Below the pieces are notes generated by a model. That model saw only the letters and a program-made list of their open reading frames with translations. It was not told where the DNA came from and searched no databases. Below, piece by piece: positions 38,457 through 53,140 of a stretch of 64,000 bases of DNA. The translations under genes and the position numbers were made by a program. Source of the stretch: Halisarca cf. caerulea (taxonomy: Eukaryota; Porifera; Demospongiae; Chondrillida; Halisarcidae); the NCBI GenBank assembly GCA_963170055.1, contig CAUJGJ010000040.1, forward strand, positions 3,767,701 through 3,831,700. Direction: 5' to 3'. Every line of letters starts with the position of its first letter. The first letter of the stretch is position 1.

Positions 38457-38900
38457 AACAGGTTATTTTTTATACCCTTCAATTATTTTTTAAGGACTTG
38501 CCACAATGTCTGGACTTTTCACTGTTTTCATAACATTCTCAGGAAATTTGTAAACAAAGCTTGTTATGATGGCAGTTTGAGCTAATTTTATTGGATGCCT
38601 CCAGAATTTGAACTCAGAATGGCCTAAATCTCAGGGGAACCAAAACATGTTGATGCACAAAGTGACCCATTTCAGCTGCAATTTGTCTTTTGAAGTTGCA
38701 ATAACAAATCCCAACCCTGAAGTATGGCTTATTGGGATAAATAATTGCCATTGGTTCAGTGGTAGAGTCAACAAATTTGTGAACTCTAGCTGGTAAGGTT
38801 CACAAATTTGTTGACTTTACTCTGTTTTGCATTCAAAACAGCTGTATTTCAGGGGACCTTAAAAAATAATTGAAGGGTTTAAAAAATAACATGTTTTATA
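38457..38900. mobile_element. Inverted-repeat MITE absent from the paralogous site
   Basis: Ends are inverse complements over about 38 bp (ACAGGTTATTTTTTATACCC at the left; GGGTTTAAAAAATAACATG at the right). In the duplicate at about 61983-62000 the flanks TATAATTAT and ATATAGTTTCATGG are directly joined. Inside, 38766-38816 is a perfect hairpin with 19-bp arms (AGTCAACAAATTTGTGAAC). Confidence 0.65.
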
Positions 38901-39010
38901 TAGTTTTATGGCTATAAGTGTATATTAGCGTTTATTAAGTTATGTTGTCTGCATGCATGTGTACGCATGTACATAGGGGTAGGGAACGGGGGGGGGGGGG
39001 GGGGGGTGCA

Positions 39011-39089
39011 TTAGTCTGGCATAGAAAACCTACCCCTTGTTTGGCCATTTTAGTCAGCCCCCAAACATGGCTGAGCGAGGAATGACTAA
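39011..39089. mobile_element. Hairpin MITE, TTAGTCTGG family, deletion variant
   Basis: Begins TTAGTCTGGCATAGAAAACC but the right end is shortened to GGAATGACTAA. The same variant is at 62117-62195. Preceded by a G run of about 18. Confidence 0.6.
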
Positions 39090-39867
39090 GGGTCCATGCA
39101 TGAAGGTCAAACTGATATGATATCATTCATATTATGTTTAGCATAACATTTGCTAAACATATATGTTTAGCAAGTATTACTTATATTATTTTATTATATC
39201 ATTTTAATAACATGCAAATAATGTTATTATGCTAAATATATGTTTAGCATAATATTTGCATGCTCCATCTAGAGTCTTCCGCCCCCTCACTTGTGTGAGT
39301 GTCCCTATGCCCCTGATGTGATCACAGGACCACCTGGAAGACCACTGTCAGTGAGCCAAATGGGCTGAATTCAAAGGAATGGGACATCTCTAAATAGACT
39401 TGTTAAATGAACTTTGTTTGTTTGGTTGAAAAATAAATTATATCAATACAGTACTTTATCTGATGGCATACTTTAGGGGCAAGTGGAGGACCTTCACATC
39501 CATCTGTGGATATATGTGTATAATAATTATCATGCCACAAACAGTGCGATTATGTCCCTTTGTGAACAGATAGAAGCGTAGGGGGGGGAGACGGGGGAGC
39601 CTTTCTGCTTAGCGGGGACCATACCCAATGTAGAATAGAATAGAATGCAATAGAATACAATCTGCTCCTTCCACTGATGTCTATCACAGTGATAATGATC
39701 ACAGAGGGATTGTTTCAGTTGGATGAATCAAGTTATACGTACTATGCAAGTACTTTGACAGTCGCATTCGCTCATAGATGGTTTAGTACCTAATGCGTTT
39801 ACAGTAGACGTCAACGGGTGTTGTGCGATATGCATGGTATACTGTAGAACTACGCGGGAGACGAGAA

Positions 39868-39877
39868 GGGACCCTCC
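39868..39877 (+). promoter_or_regulatory. kappaB-like variant upstream of the orphan exon 1
   Basis: GGGACCCTCC still fits GGGRNNYYCC. It occupies the same place as GGGACTTTCC in G2, G5, G6 and G7; the identical variant occurs upstream of G8. Confidence 0.35.
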
Positions 39878-39935
39878 CTAGCATGTAGTCATCACACGTG
39901 TAGTATGACATCTCAGAACTAGTTTTTGTAGTAAA

Positions 39936-40139
39936 ATGGCCTCCTGGTTCGGGTTCCTCACTAAGAAAAGCTACGGCGCTTTTCATGTTAAATGTGGGCC
40001 AGGCATTGTCTTCAGCAATGGAAGGAGAACTGCTCACGTAGAGGCTCTTTCATGTGGTTTAGTTTATTCGTCGAAACCCATTCCAGCAGGAGGCATGTTC
40101 CAAGTGAAGGTACTGGAAAATGGCAACTTCACCGGCATC
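39936..40139 (+). CDS. Orphan NHR exon 1 upstream of G6
   Basis: 68 codons (M-A-S-W-F-G-F-L), ending GGCATC|GTGAGT. It matches other exon 1 copies but lacks about eight residues after LTKKS. Landmarks: FHVKCGPGIVFSNGRR and PIPAGGMFQVKV. No exon 2 follows before the next unit's promoter; the nearest acceptor is exon 2 at 43123 in the next unit. Because the exon 1 of that next unit (42343) has lost its donor, this exon may be the one used for G6 (inference). An 879-bp fold-back lies just downstream. A near-identical exon is at 63071. Confidence 0.6.
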
Positions 40140-40182
40140 GTGAGTGATTTATTGGCAGGCAAATTGTACGCGAGTAAGTGTA

Positions 40183-41061
40183 GAGTAAAATATCAATTAA
40201 TGATCGGTCACCATGTATGTCCAGACGCTGTATTCTTTTGACCTGCGAGCGAATTGGCTAATGTCTAGTATGAACTTAAAGCACACATACTTTAAACAAC
40301 TATTTACTCCACAGAAGCGATTTTACTCTTATCTCTGCTGAGCTATGAGTGCAGAACCAACTGACCGAAAACCATCAAAGATCGGGCAAACCAATGTACT
40401 ATCGGTCTTCGGCTGATACTTACCAAATAAGCGCGTGATGCAGCCCTTGTAACTGTATTTGAGAGCGGTACATGTGTTCTTCAAACTGAGGAAGTTTGGT
40501 AGCTCTGCGCTCAGTAGTCGATGCGATATAGCTTCTAAACTTGGGTCGTGTAGTACCATCAAATATTGGCAATTTCTGCAATGATTAGCTAACAAGTACT
40601 CTCGCGGAGCAAGACCCCCCCCCCCCCCCCCCCCCCCATTCACCCTATACAATTTTACAAAATGATGGCCATTTTTCTCACAGAACCAGTGCAACTACAC
40701 AACCCAATTTTAGGAGCTATATCGCATTGACTACTGAGCGCAGAACTACCAAACTTCCTCAGTTTGAAGAACACATATACTGCTCTCCAATACAGTTACA
40801 AGGGCTGCATCACGCGCTTATCTGAGAAGTATCAGCCAAAGACCGATAGTACATTGGTTTGCCTGATCTTTGATGGTTTTGATCAGTTGGTTTCTGCGCC
40901 CAGAGATCAGTACGGATAAGAGTAATATCATTTCTTTGAAGTAAATAGTTGTTTGTATTATATGTGCTTTTAGTTAATACTAGACATTAGCTAATTCGCT
41001 TGCAGGTTTTAAAAATACAGTGTCTGAACATACATGGTGACCGATCATTGATATTTTACTC
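40183..41061. mobile_element. 879-bp fold-back element with TA target duplication
   Basis: Starts GAGTAAAATATCAA and ends TTGATATTTTACTC. The arms (about 40183-40550 and 40695-41061) are inverse complements with about 90 percent identity by eye, separated by a loop with a C run of about 22 (40616-40637). TA occurs on both sides; the paralogous exon flanks at 49930 and 63310 read GTGTAGTCAAA-like sequence without the element, an empty site. Likely a hairpin-forming non-autonomous Tc1/mariner-type element. No coding capacity seen. Confidence 0.8.
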
Positions 41062-42288
41062 TAGTCAAATAATGGACACTTATATAAATGAGATTGACTC
41101 CATGTATAGTAATTTGACGCACGTGCACTCGTGATTTCTGTTGGACCGAATTCTTTGTACTTATGGGAAATTTTGCATGTGGTTATAACTGCCTATGCTC
41201 AACACATTCGAAACATAGTGGTGAAATTTTGCATGTGGTTATAGGCCTAACTGCCTATGCTCAATCATATGTATTTATGTAACCTTTGTAATGTGATCAA
41301 ATTTTGCAGTTTGTATATTCTGTAAATCAGACATTCTGAAATGCTTGAAATAGATTATAATTTGTTTTTGTATAATTATAGTTTCATGGCTATAAATGTA
41401 TATTAGTGTTTATTAAGTTATATTGTTTGCATGCATGTGTATGCAGACAACATAACATGTGTATGCATGTACATAGGTGTAGGAACCAGGGGAGTATGAG
41501 GGGGGGGGGGGGCGGGGGGGGGGGATTAGTCTGGCATAGAAAACCCACCCCTTGTTTGGCCATTTTTGTCAGCCCTCGAAAATGGTTGAGTAAGGAGTGG
41601 GTCGGCTACACCACACTAGGGGTCCATGTAGGTCAAATATCATACATAATATTATTATGTTCAGCATAATATTTGCGGCACATACCCATGCTCCATCTAG
41701 AGTCTTCCGCCCCCTCACTTGTGTGAGTGTCCCTATGTCCGTGATGTGATCACTTGACCACCTGGAAGACCACTGTCAGTGAGCCAAATGGGCTGAATTC
41801 GAAGGGTCATCATGTCTAATAGACTTGACAAATGAACTCAGGTTGAAAATTAAATTGTATCAATACAGTACTTTATCTGATGGCATACTTTAGGGGCAAG
41901 TGGAGGACCTTCACATCCATCTGTGGATATGTGTATAATATCATGCCACAAACAGTGTGTATATTCAAAATTATATACCCTTTGTGAACGGATATGTATA
42001 AGGCAGTGTTCATTCACGAAAATGAACCCTGCATAAATTTATGTGTCTGGGGAAGGGAAGAGGGGGGAGCCTTTCTGCTTAGCGAGGAACCATACCCAAT
42101 GTAGAATAGAATGCAATACTGAGAATATAACATTACAATCTGCGGCCCTTCTCTGATGTATGACACAGTGATAATGATCACAGAGGGATTTTTTCAGTTG
42201 GATGAATTCTACGCATGCAGTACGTTGACAGTCGTCCTCGCCCATCGTTGGTTTAGTATACCAAATGCGCTTACAGTAGACACAATAA
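41062..42288 (+). repeat. Second 5' flank unit leading to G6
   Basis: After the fold-back a new copy of the NHR 5' flank begins: the AT-rich block, G runs (41501-41524), a MITE (41526-41618), then CACTTGTGTGAGTGT (41716) and the promoter block ending at 42288. A near-identical flank is at 50280-50940, but there the promoter and exon 1 are missing. Confidence 0.6.
41526..41618. mobile_element. Hairpin MITE, TTAGTCTGG family
   Basis: TTAGTCTGGCATAGAAAACC to GGTCGGCTACACCACACTA; same subtype as 50317 and 63723. Confidence 0.65.
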
Positions 42289-42298
42289 GGGACTTTCC
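42289..42298 (+). promoter_or_regulatory. kappaB-type motif upstream of G6 NHR
   Basis: GGGACTTTCC about 45 bp before the ATG at 42343, same place as in G2 and G5. Confidence 0.45.
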
Positions 42299-42342
42299 CT
42301 AGCATATAGAGACGTCATCTCTGAACAGATATTTATTGTAAA

Positions 42343-43467
42343 ATGGCCTCCTTGTCAGTGTTCGGGTTCCTCGCTAAGAAAAGCACTGATATCGGTGTGG
42401 ACTACGGCGCTTTTCATGTTAAATGTGGATCAGACATTGTCTTCAGCCATGAGAGGAGAACTGCTCACGTGAAGGCTCTTTCAGGTGGTTTTGTTTATTC
42501 GGCGAAGCCCATTCCAGCAGGAGGCATGTTCCAAGTGAAGGTACTGCACATCCCCGCCGTCTTGAGTGATTTAATGGCAGGCATACTGCACACAACATAG
42601 GTGTAGGAACCATGGGGTCTGGAGAGGCTATAGCCCCCCCCCCCCCAATATTTGCCTGATCATATATTAATCAAGATATTATACCGCATATGAACCGGAC
42701 ATGATAATGAATGAGCCCCCCCCCACAGTACAAGTCATTCCTACGCTAATGCACAAATAATGTTGTTTTCTAGTGAGTGTACTCAAATATATAGTGAACA
42801 AAGAGTATAATTAATATAACCTCATATATATATATATATATGTATGTATGAGGTTATATTAATTTGACATTTTTGAGCTGCAACTGGTCAGGAGTCAGGA
42901 GTGACTCTTATAGGACAGACTTTGTTGAAGTGTATTTAAACCCTATTTTGAATAAAATTTATTACACAAGACGGCAGTAGATGCATGTGATTGATTATTA
43001 TGCATACCCTGATCTGTGAGAGAGGAGACCATAAATCCACTGTAGTACATAGTCAGTACTGGTATGGTGATTACTGTGTAGACGTGACTGACAGTGTATG
43101 TATGTTGTTTCCTTGATTGTAGTACATTGGATTCACCAGACTAGATCCAGACAGAATTGATCCATGTCTAGAGCATGTTAATGTCTGTTGGAAGAGTAAG
43201 GACTATTGGATGTTCTGTGACTTCACTGCATGCCATGATGGCACTGAAAAGGTCATGAGGTTCTCCACTTCTGCCCTGGTTGAAGGAGATTCTGTAGGAG
43301 TCCGGGTCAGTAAAAACGGTGATGTCCAGTACTATGTCAATGGACAGAACAAAGGAAGAGGGTTCCAACACCTACCCCAACACCAAGATCTGTGGGGTGT
43401 GGTTTATCTTAGGTATGGTACAAAAATCCAGTCAGAATTCTATTTAGGTGAGGAAATGTTACAGTAA
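42343..43467 (+). CDS. G6 NHR domain exons; exon 1 donor lost, exon 2 intact
   Basis: Exon 1 (42343-42561, M-A-S-L-S-V-F-G) is open but its expected donor reads TTGAGT instead of GTGAGT, the same change seen in G2. About 40 bp on, a 170-bp insertion with C runs (about 42596-42763) interrupts the sequence. Exon 2 (43123-43447) follows TTGATTGTAG, starts YIGFTRLDPDRID and is open to a phase-1 donor TTAG|GTGAGG or, unspliced, to EEMLQ and TAA at 43465-43467. Landmarks: FHVKCGSDIVFSHERR, PIPAGGMFQVKV, YYVNGQNKGRGF. The orphan exon 1 at 39936 has a good donor and could supply the first half of the domain. With it the G6 protein would be about 580 residues. Confidence 0.65.
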
Positions 43468-44537
43468 CTGTTAGCGGCTTATTTGTGTCTGGAATTTCAA
43501 TTGAGTGGTCCCTGCCGTGCTTGGCTTCTTGACTGTTTTCATACAATTGGAGAATTTTGAATCTTGCAGTTTGCTTTGTACTGATTCTATATAGCCCATT
43601 TCACTGAAGTCAGTATTGCATGGGCTATATCTCTGGACAGCCAAGACATGTCAATGCACCATTCCAGCTTTTATTTACTCTTTGGTGCGGTAGCCAATTG
43701 ATGCCTCCGAAAATGTGGCATATTTCTCTGATTTTGAACTATTGGCTCATATATGGTCAATTGGGTGACTCTATTTTTATAAGCCTATATAAAAGGTCAA
43801 CTAGATAGTTTTAGTCGGCTGTGGTTGTTCATCACTCAAGATCAGCTGTATTTTCAAGGTACATTTTAATGTAATTGAGTAATTACTGTAGGCTGATTAA
43901 TTGTTATAAGTTAGACTCATGCACACTCAAGACACCTTGATTGACCATCTTACATGGTCACTTTATCAAATTGTGAATACATTTCTTGGTGATAATGCAC
44001 ATGTGTACATTTATATAGTGGTTCTGAGTGCTGTGATAATGACATTGTTTACTACAACCAGTTCGTGCATGTGTATGCATGTAGCATTGTTGCTTACTTT
44101 ATAGCCCTTGATTTGCTTTGACAATTGATTTAAGCTAAAGCGCTTCAAATGTCAAATATTCGAAGAAGTATAAGCTAAAATTTTACCAACGGTAAACACC
44201 ATGACACACTGTCCGCATTGTTATATTCAGAGAACGGGACAGCATGCAAGACTACCTGAGTATAAATTGATGCCTTCTATATTTTTAAATTAAATATAAC
44301 CGCAAAAGTCTCCTAAATCGATTTAAAGCGTTTACACTATTGAGAGCAAAATTGTGAGGCAAATCGCTTTCGAAATCGGTTTAAGCTAGTGCATGTCAAT
44401 GCATTATAGCGATTTAGTTAAACCGCTTTCGAGAACGGTTTCACTAAATCGCTTCGAATTTGAGTGTATATAAACGGCTTTATGATACCATTTTTATGTT
44501 TAAAGACTTACTCCATTATGTATTTCGGCATCTGTAG
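43448..44537 (+). other. Intron of G6
   Basis: About 1.1 kb, the shortest of the family. The shared hydrophobic-frame block is at 44020-44110. Around 44120-44470 there are repeated AAATCG/CGATTT motifs (GCGATTTAG, AAATCGCTTTCG) not seen in the other introns. Confidence 0.55.
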
Positions 44538-45751
44538 ATCTGACAAAAGCTGAGATGTTTGTAATGCAGGAGAAGGTGTCCAGGTTGGAGGTAGCTGTGC
44601 AGGAGAAGAAAGGAGGAGCAACTACTCCACCAGCCCAAACTGAACAACTGACCACACACTCACAGCAACAGCTTGCCTCAGAGCAAAAACAGTTTTCAAT
44701 TCAAGAACGTCACCTTGCTGGCCAGCAGACCAAGAACAGAGAGCTAGAATCACGTGTGGAAAATCTTACCACAGAACAGTCATCGCTGCAGCACCAAAAT
44801 GAACAGCTGACCACCCAAGTTCAACAGCTGACCACCCAAGTTCAGCAGCTGAATAGAGAGCTATCAACTCTGCAACGCCAAAACCATGAGCAGAACCAAC
44901 AGCTGACGCAATTGACCACACAAGTTCAACAACAGCGAGGAGAATTCCAGGCTCTCCTTCAACAAGTAGAATCTCGCATGCAAACCCTCCAGCCTTCCTG
45001 GAGTATTGCTCAACACCACCTACAAATAACCCCTCAAGTTCTCGGTAGAGGAGCCTGGGGTGAAGTCAGAGTGGGCATCTACCAAGGTACCAGAGTAGCC
45101 GTCAAGAAGATGCAGGGTGTCATTATTTCTGATCATAACCATGAACTGTTTGAGAGGGAAATGATCATTGCTTCACGTGTACGCCATCCACATCTAGTAA
45201 CATTCACTGGAGCAGTTACCACTGGAAACCTCACCATTGTCAGTGAATTGATGGAAACCAGCCTTCGCAAGCTGCTGGAAGAGAAGAAGTTGAAAGTATC
45301 CAACCTCCGTCCCATCAGCAAAGATGTGGCCTGTGCTCTAGCCTACCTCCATTCTCTTCCAGATCCAATTGTTCATCAAGACGTCAGCAGTGCCAATGTT
45401 CTTCTCTATGCTAAGCAAGACGGCTGGTGTGCTAAAGTGAGTGATTTCGGTTCAGCCAACTTCCTGGCTAAGCTCGGCACTGTAGCTCCTGGAGCTTTCA
45501 TCTACTCAGCTCCTGAAGCACTTCACCCAAAGCAGCAGGGTCCAAAGATGGACGTCTACAGTTTTGGCATTCTTCTCTTTGAGATGTGTGTTGGTAAGCT
45601 CATTGGCCAACACAATCTCCAAACCACAAAAGCAGCCGTTGCTAACTGGACCAACCGGGAGAAGAAATTCCTCGGTGAATTCGCTTTGAGATGCACTGAG
45701 ACCAATCCTGATAAGAGACCCAACATGACCAACTTTGTAAAGCAGATCTAA
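44538..45751 (+). CDS. G6 coiled coil and kinase exon, open, HQD catalytic loop (subtype B)
   Basis: Starts after GGCATCTGTAG in phase 1 (D-L-T-K-A-E-M-F-V-M) and is open for 403 codons to TAA at 45749-45751. Coiled coil to about residue 150 with Gln-rich heptads, two copies of QLTTQVQ in a row. Kinase domain: GRGAWGEV, VAVKKMQ, DFGSANF, APE, DVYSFGILLFE, RPNM. The catalytic loop reads VHQDVSSAN: the Arg of HRD is Gln, while the Asp and Asn are kept. The segment after beta-3 also differs from the other copies (VTFTGAV for VLFIGAV). HRD Arg positions the activation loop in phosphorylation-controlled kinases, so this copy may be active without such control or reduced in activity. Exon phase matches the donor at 43447. 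Confidence 0.85.
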
Positions 45752-47124
45752 GCTAACCTATACCTTATACAGTGTGTAGACTGTAGATGTGTATCATGGG
45801 ACGATGCAAATCGCCAGCCTGTATGCTTGCTGTGTGATAATTTTGTATTTTTTTTTAAATTTAGTGTTACAGTAACAGCCTGGGTACTATAGTATACATA
45901 TTTTGTGTAGCTTTGAGTGATAGTATAATTTATATACACACGTACGTAGAGGTGTAGTGTTTCAGTAGAACTGATCATGAATGCCTGTTGTTGCCAGTAC
46001 TCTGTTTCATATTAGCTGTACGTATATTATATTATGTGTACCTCAATGACATGATGTTTTGTATAATAATTAAATTTCATAATTAATATGTTTGTAGCAT
46101 TATTATAATTTTGTTTCTAATAAAATAAACTATTAGAATTATACTAATCTTGCATGATTTAATTTATACTTAATTTAAATGGCTATATTATTATTACATA
46201 ACATATGTGATGACTATAAATGTCTGTCAATGTTTCATTAATATTATTCGATCGCTCATGATCAACGACTGTCCGTTGCTGTTCAAAAGGGCAATACATT
46301 GTCCGTCCGCGGATCAATACAATAGACTATACTTCTTTGTGTTTTGTTTGTTTTGTTGTTGCATGTCTAGATCTTTCGTTTATATTTGATTATGTTTTTT
46401 CTTTGGATGTATGTTGTAGGTATACTGTTTTGTTTCTGTATGGATATACATGTGTTAGTTATAGTATTATTATTGTTATTAATAACATTTTTCTTATCAC
46501 ATAATAATAATACCTATCATTATAAATAGTAATACATAATTATTCTTAATCATGCATAATTAAAACATAACATGCATGCAATTTTAAAACATGTTATTGC
46601 CTTGTACCTATAGGTATGTCAGTATCTTACCCATGTGGCCGGGAGATGTCCACGCTACTTCTCTTCATACAGCTTTGAATTCTGTTCTCAACCTGTAGTA
46701 GATACAAAGTGTCAAACAAGGGATTATGCACATGGATTTAATTTATAGCTAGAAGTTATTATAGTATGCCAAATATATTTTAACGAGCCCATGGTGGCAC
46801 ATTCGTGATATTATAGAAAGAGGATCGAATCTTCATAGTATCATTATTATTATAATTACAAACTCATGCATGATTATACTAATAATATTATGTTATTTGC
46901 TATATGCAATTTTATTCCATAAATTTTATTGCACTATATAATGCCTTAATTGTAGGCATGTCAGTATAATATTGTAATAATACAGTATTGTGTCCCGGTT
47001 CACTAGTTATATCCATGATCATACATATATACGTACACGTCTCTAGGCCTGTCTCTAGTTCGCATGTGACCGATCTTCATAATGCACATTATTATTATAA
47101 TGCATAATATATAAACACACATGT

Positions 47125-47195
<71 letters not shown>

Positions 47196-47204
47196 TACAC
47201 ACAT

Positions 47205-47280
<76 letters not shown>

Positions 47281-47287
47281 ACATACA

Positions 47288-47328
<41 letters not shown>

Positions 47329-47332
47329 ACAT

Positions 47333-47408
<76 letters not shown>

Positions 47409-47415
47409 ACATACA

Positions 47416-47473
<58 letters not shown>

Positions 47474-48600
47474 CGCGCGCACACTACACATATCTGCACT
47501 TCCTTTCCCTGCATGGCGCCAGTTGTAACCACCAACACACTCACTACACCTTCTATGTAAACACTCAGTCAGTATCATGTTTACTTGCTACAGATTCCCA
47601 GGGTGAAGGTGACACTAATCCCAGATTCCTACCTGCTGTACTAGCCTGCCGAGGTCAGGGATGCACTGAATTCTGTTAGCATGGTTAGTTTTGTGGGTTA
47701 GTGAACCCAACACTCGTGATGGTGTATGCATGCCAACATGTTCTGAGGGCCTTTGATGAGTGTTTCAAAAGCTTGATGATGCATGCGTGGGAGATTGCTA
47801 TACCTGGTAGTTCGCACAACGTCATGACATTCAACACTTGTGCACTTGCAAGTTAGCACAACTGGAGATTTACCCCCATGTTCATGGTCAGTCTCAGATT
47901 CCAATGCTACCATCTAGCTAATATTGCTAGCTGGGATTATCTGGGACACTTTTATTATGATCATGAACCGTGGTATCTATGTATGTACTAGTGCACGTTT
48001 CATATGTAGGGATGATGTAAGAAAAACATGGCCGCCCATATACATTAGCACCGAATGTTTTACAGCTAAAAACTTAGCTCCAAAATCAATTTAAACAGAA
48101 TTTTTGATAGTTTAATAACTATTATAACCATAATAATAGTAAACAGAGTCCTGTTCATCGTTCTACTTAGTCTATACCTCATGTATACTCAGAAAATCCT
48201 TTAAACCGAACATGTTGATTGGTTTCACACTTTTACCTTTAGGGTATAATAATAGTTTTGGCCTGCCTTGCCTTGCTTTTGTCTGGCACTTTTTTTAATT
48301 TTACCACAGGCTGCCACATATTTATGTTTGTACCCAATCAAAAATTGAGTGGATGCTGACCATGATTTTGTCCCCAAATTCAGATAGGGTATAAATTTCT
48401 ATCAGGCTGTGACTGAGTTAATGCTCACAGTTAATAAACGTAAAATACACATTACATTACACAACATATTATAGTACATTAGTAGTATAATATCAGTTGC
48501 AATCATATATAATTACACATGAATAGATAATAATTTGTTTTTGTATTATAATTATATAGTTTCATGGCTATAAGTGTATATTAGCGTTTATTAATTTATG
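45752..48600. other. Intergenic stretch between G6 and G7
   Basis: No gene recognised. 45840-47100 is very AT-rich with a remnant of the ATGTGG...ACATGTCC-type ends near 46634. A CA array follows at 47120-47475. From about 47650 to 48300 the sequence is a diverged copy of 35340-35900 (shared GGGAGATTGCTA, CTCACAAGTTAGCACA, ACATTAGCACCGAATGT). No function assigned. Confidence 0.5.
47120..47478. repeat. (CA)n microsatellite with internal duplication
   Basis: About 350 bp of CA repeats. The interruptions ACATACACACATGTACAC and CACGTACATACACGTACAC each occur twice at a spacing of about 130 bp, so the array itself was duplicated in tandem. Confidence 0.9.
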
Positions 48601-49104
48601 TTGTCTGCATGCATGTGTATGCATGTACATAGGTGTATGTAGGAACCAGGGGAGTAGGGACCACGGGAGTAGGAATGACTAAGGGTCCATGAATGAAGGT
48701 CAAACTGATACATCATTCATATTATGTTTAGCATAATATTTGCTAAACATTTGTTTAACAACTATTAATTATATTATTTTTAAATTATTATATTATAAAA
48801 ATAACATGCAAATATTATGCTAAACATATTGTGTTTAGCATAATATTTGCATGCTCCATCTAGAATCTTCCGACCCCTCACTTGTGTGAGTGTTCCTATA
48901 CCCCTGATTTGATCACTGGACCACCTGGAAGACCACTGTCAGTGAGCCAAATGGGCTGAGTTTGAAGGAATGGGACATCAGATTCTCGGAATAGACTTGT
49001 CAAATGAAATCAGTTTGAAAATTAAATTGTATCAATACAGTATTTTATCTGATGGCATATATATATATACATGATATTGTAGCACTATACGCGGGAGACG
49101 TGAA
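48600..49104 (+). repeat. 5' flank of G7
   Basis: Copy of the NHR 5' flank (GTCTGCATGCATGTGTATGC at 48602, CACTTGTGTGAGTGT at about 48877) without an intact MITE; it ends in the promoter block ACGCGGGAGACGTGAA. Confidence 0.55.
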
Positions 49105-49114
49105 GGGACTTTCC
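49105..49114 (+). promoter_or_regulatory. kappaB-type motif of G7, displaced from the start codon
   Basis: GGGACTTTCC, same promoter block as in other copies, but about 550 bp before the ATG because a roughly 500-bp insertion (about 49117-49615) separates them. Confidence 0.4.
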
Positions 49115-49116
49115 CT

Positions 49117-49615
49117 GGGGAGAAACCCCATCATTACTAATCACAAGTAATAATAAGATACAAAATAGCCAGATAAGAGTTACTACTTACTAAACCTAAA
49201 ACTACTCTCTACTTATGATTCTCTTATCTAGCCAGCCTCGGACACAGGTTTAAATAGGAGTCCATAGACAGCCAGGGGCTGTGTTGGGGTGTTCCTTAGA
49301 GCCTGGCAAGGCAGATGGGTGGCAGTGACCGCTGGTCTAGGACACTGGGGTTGAAGTACAAATACTTCCCAGGCAAGGCCGGAGTTCGAACAAGCAGCAT
49401 TTCGTTTGCAAACTGATCAATCAGTATGGTGGTAGCAGTGCTAATTCGCGTAGGGGTTCCCAAAATTGTTACCACCATCCTCCTCGATTCTCCTTGGTCA
49501 AAGTGCTGCTTCAACTCCTGGTCACTCTTCTTGTCTTCCTCGTCATTTTTTGCGGTTGTCTTTATCATCATAATTCTTCATCCTTTTACTCATTACCACG
49601 TGGTGGTAGCCATTT
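49117..49615. mobile_element. About 500-bp insertion between promoter block and exon 1 of G7
   Basis: In the G6 orphan and in G8 the promoter block runs within about 30 bp into ATCAC...ACGTGTAGTATGACATC; here the two parts are separated by unrelated sequence. A 91-codon minus-strand frame (49296-49571) includes LVRTPALPGKYLYFNPS and was not recognised. No terminal repeats were identified. Confidence 0.5.
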
Positions 49616-49662
49616 TCATCACACGTGTAGTATGACATCTTAGAACAGGTTATTGTAGTAAA

Positions 49663-53120
<3,458 letters not shown>

Positions 53121-53140
<20 letters not shown>

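Larger units (their letters stand above)
34741..39290. repeat. Segmental duplication block, copy 1
   Basis: From about 34741 this stretch runs parallel to 57121-62340: the same AT-rich start, the remnant near 35050 (TGTGGGACATGTCC), the same unit at 35380-35560, the 52-bp minisatellite, the diverged ACCTGTCT repeats, the 37320-37560 and 37640-38300 stretches and the start of the NHR 5' flank. No gene was recognised in it. Differences between the copies mark insertions: a MITE at 38457-38900 is only in this copy, and the elements at 56502 and 57240 only in the other flank. Confidence 0.65.
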
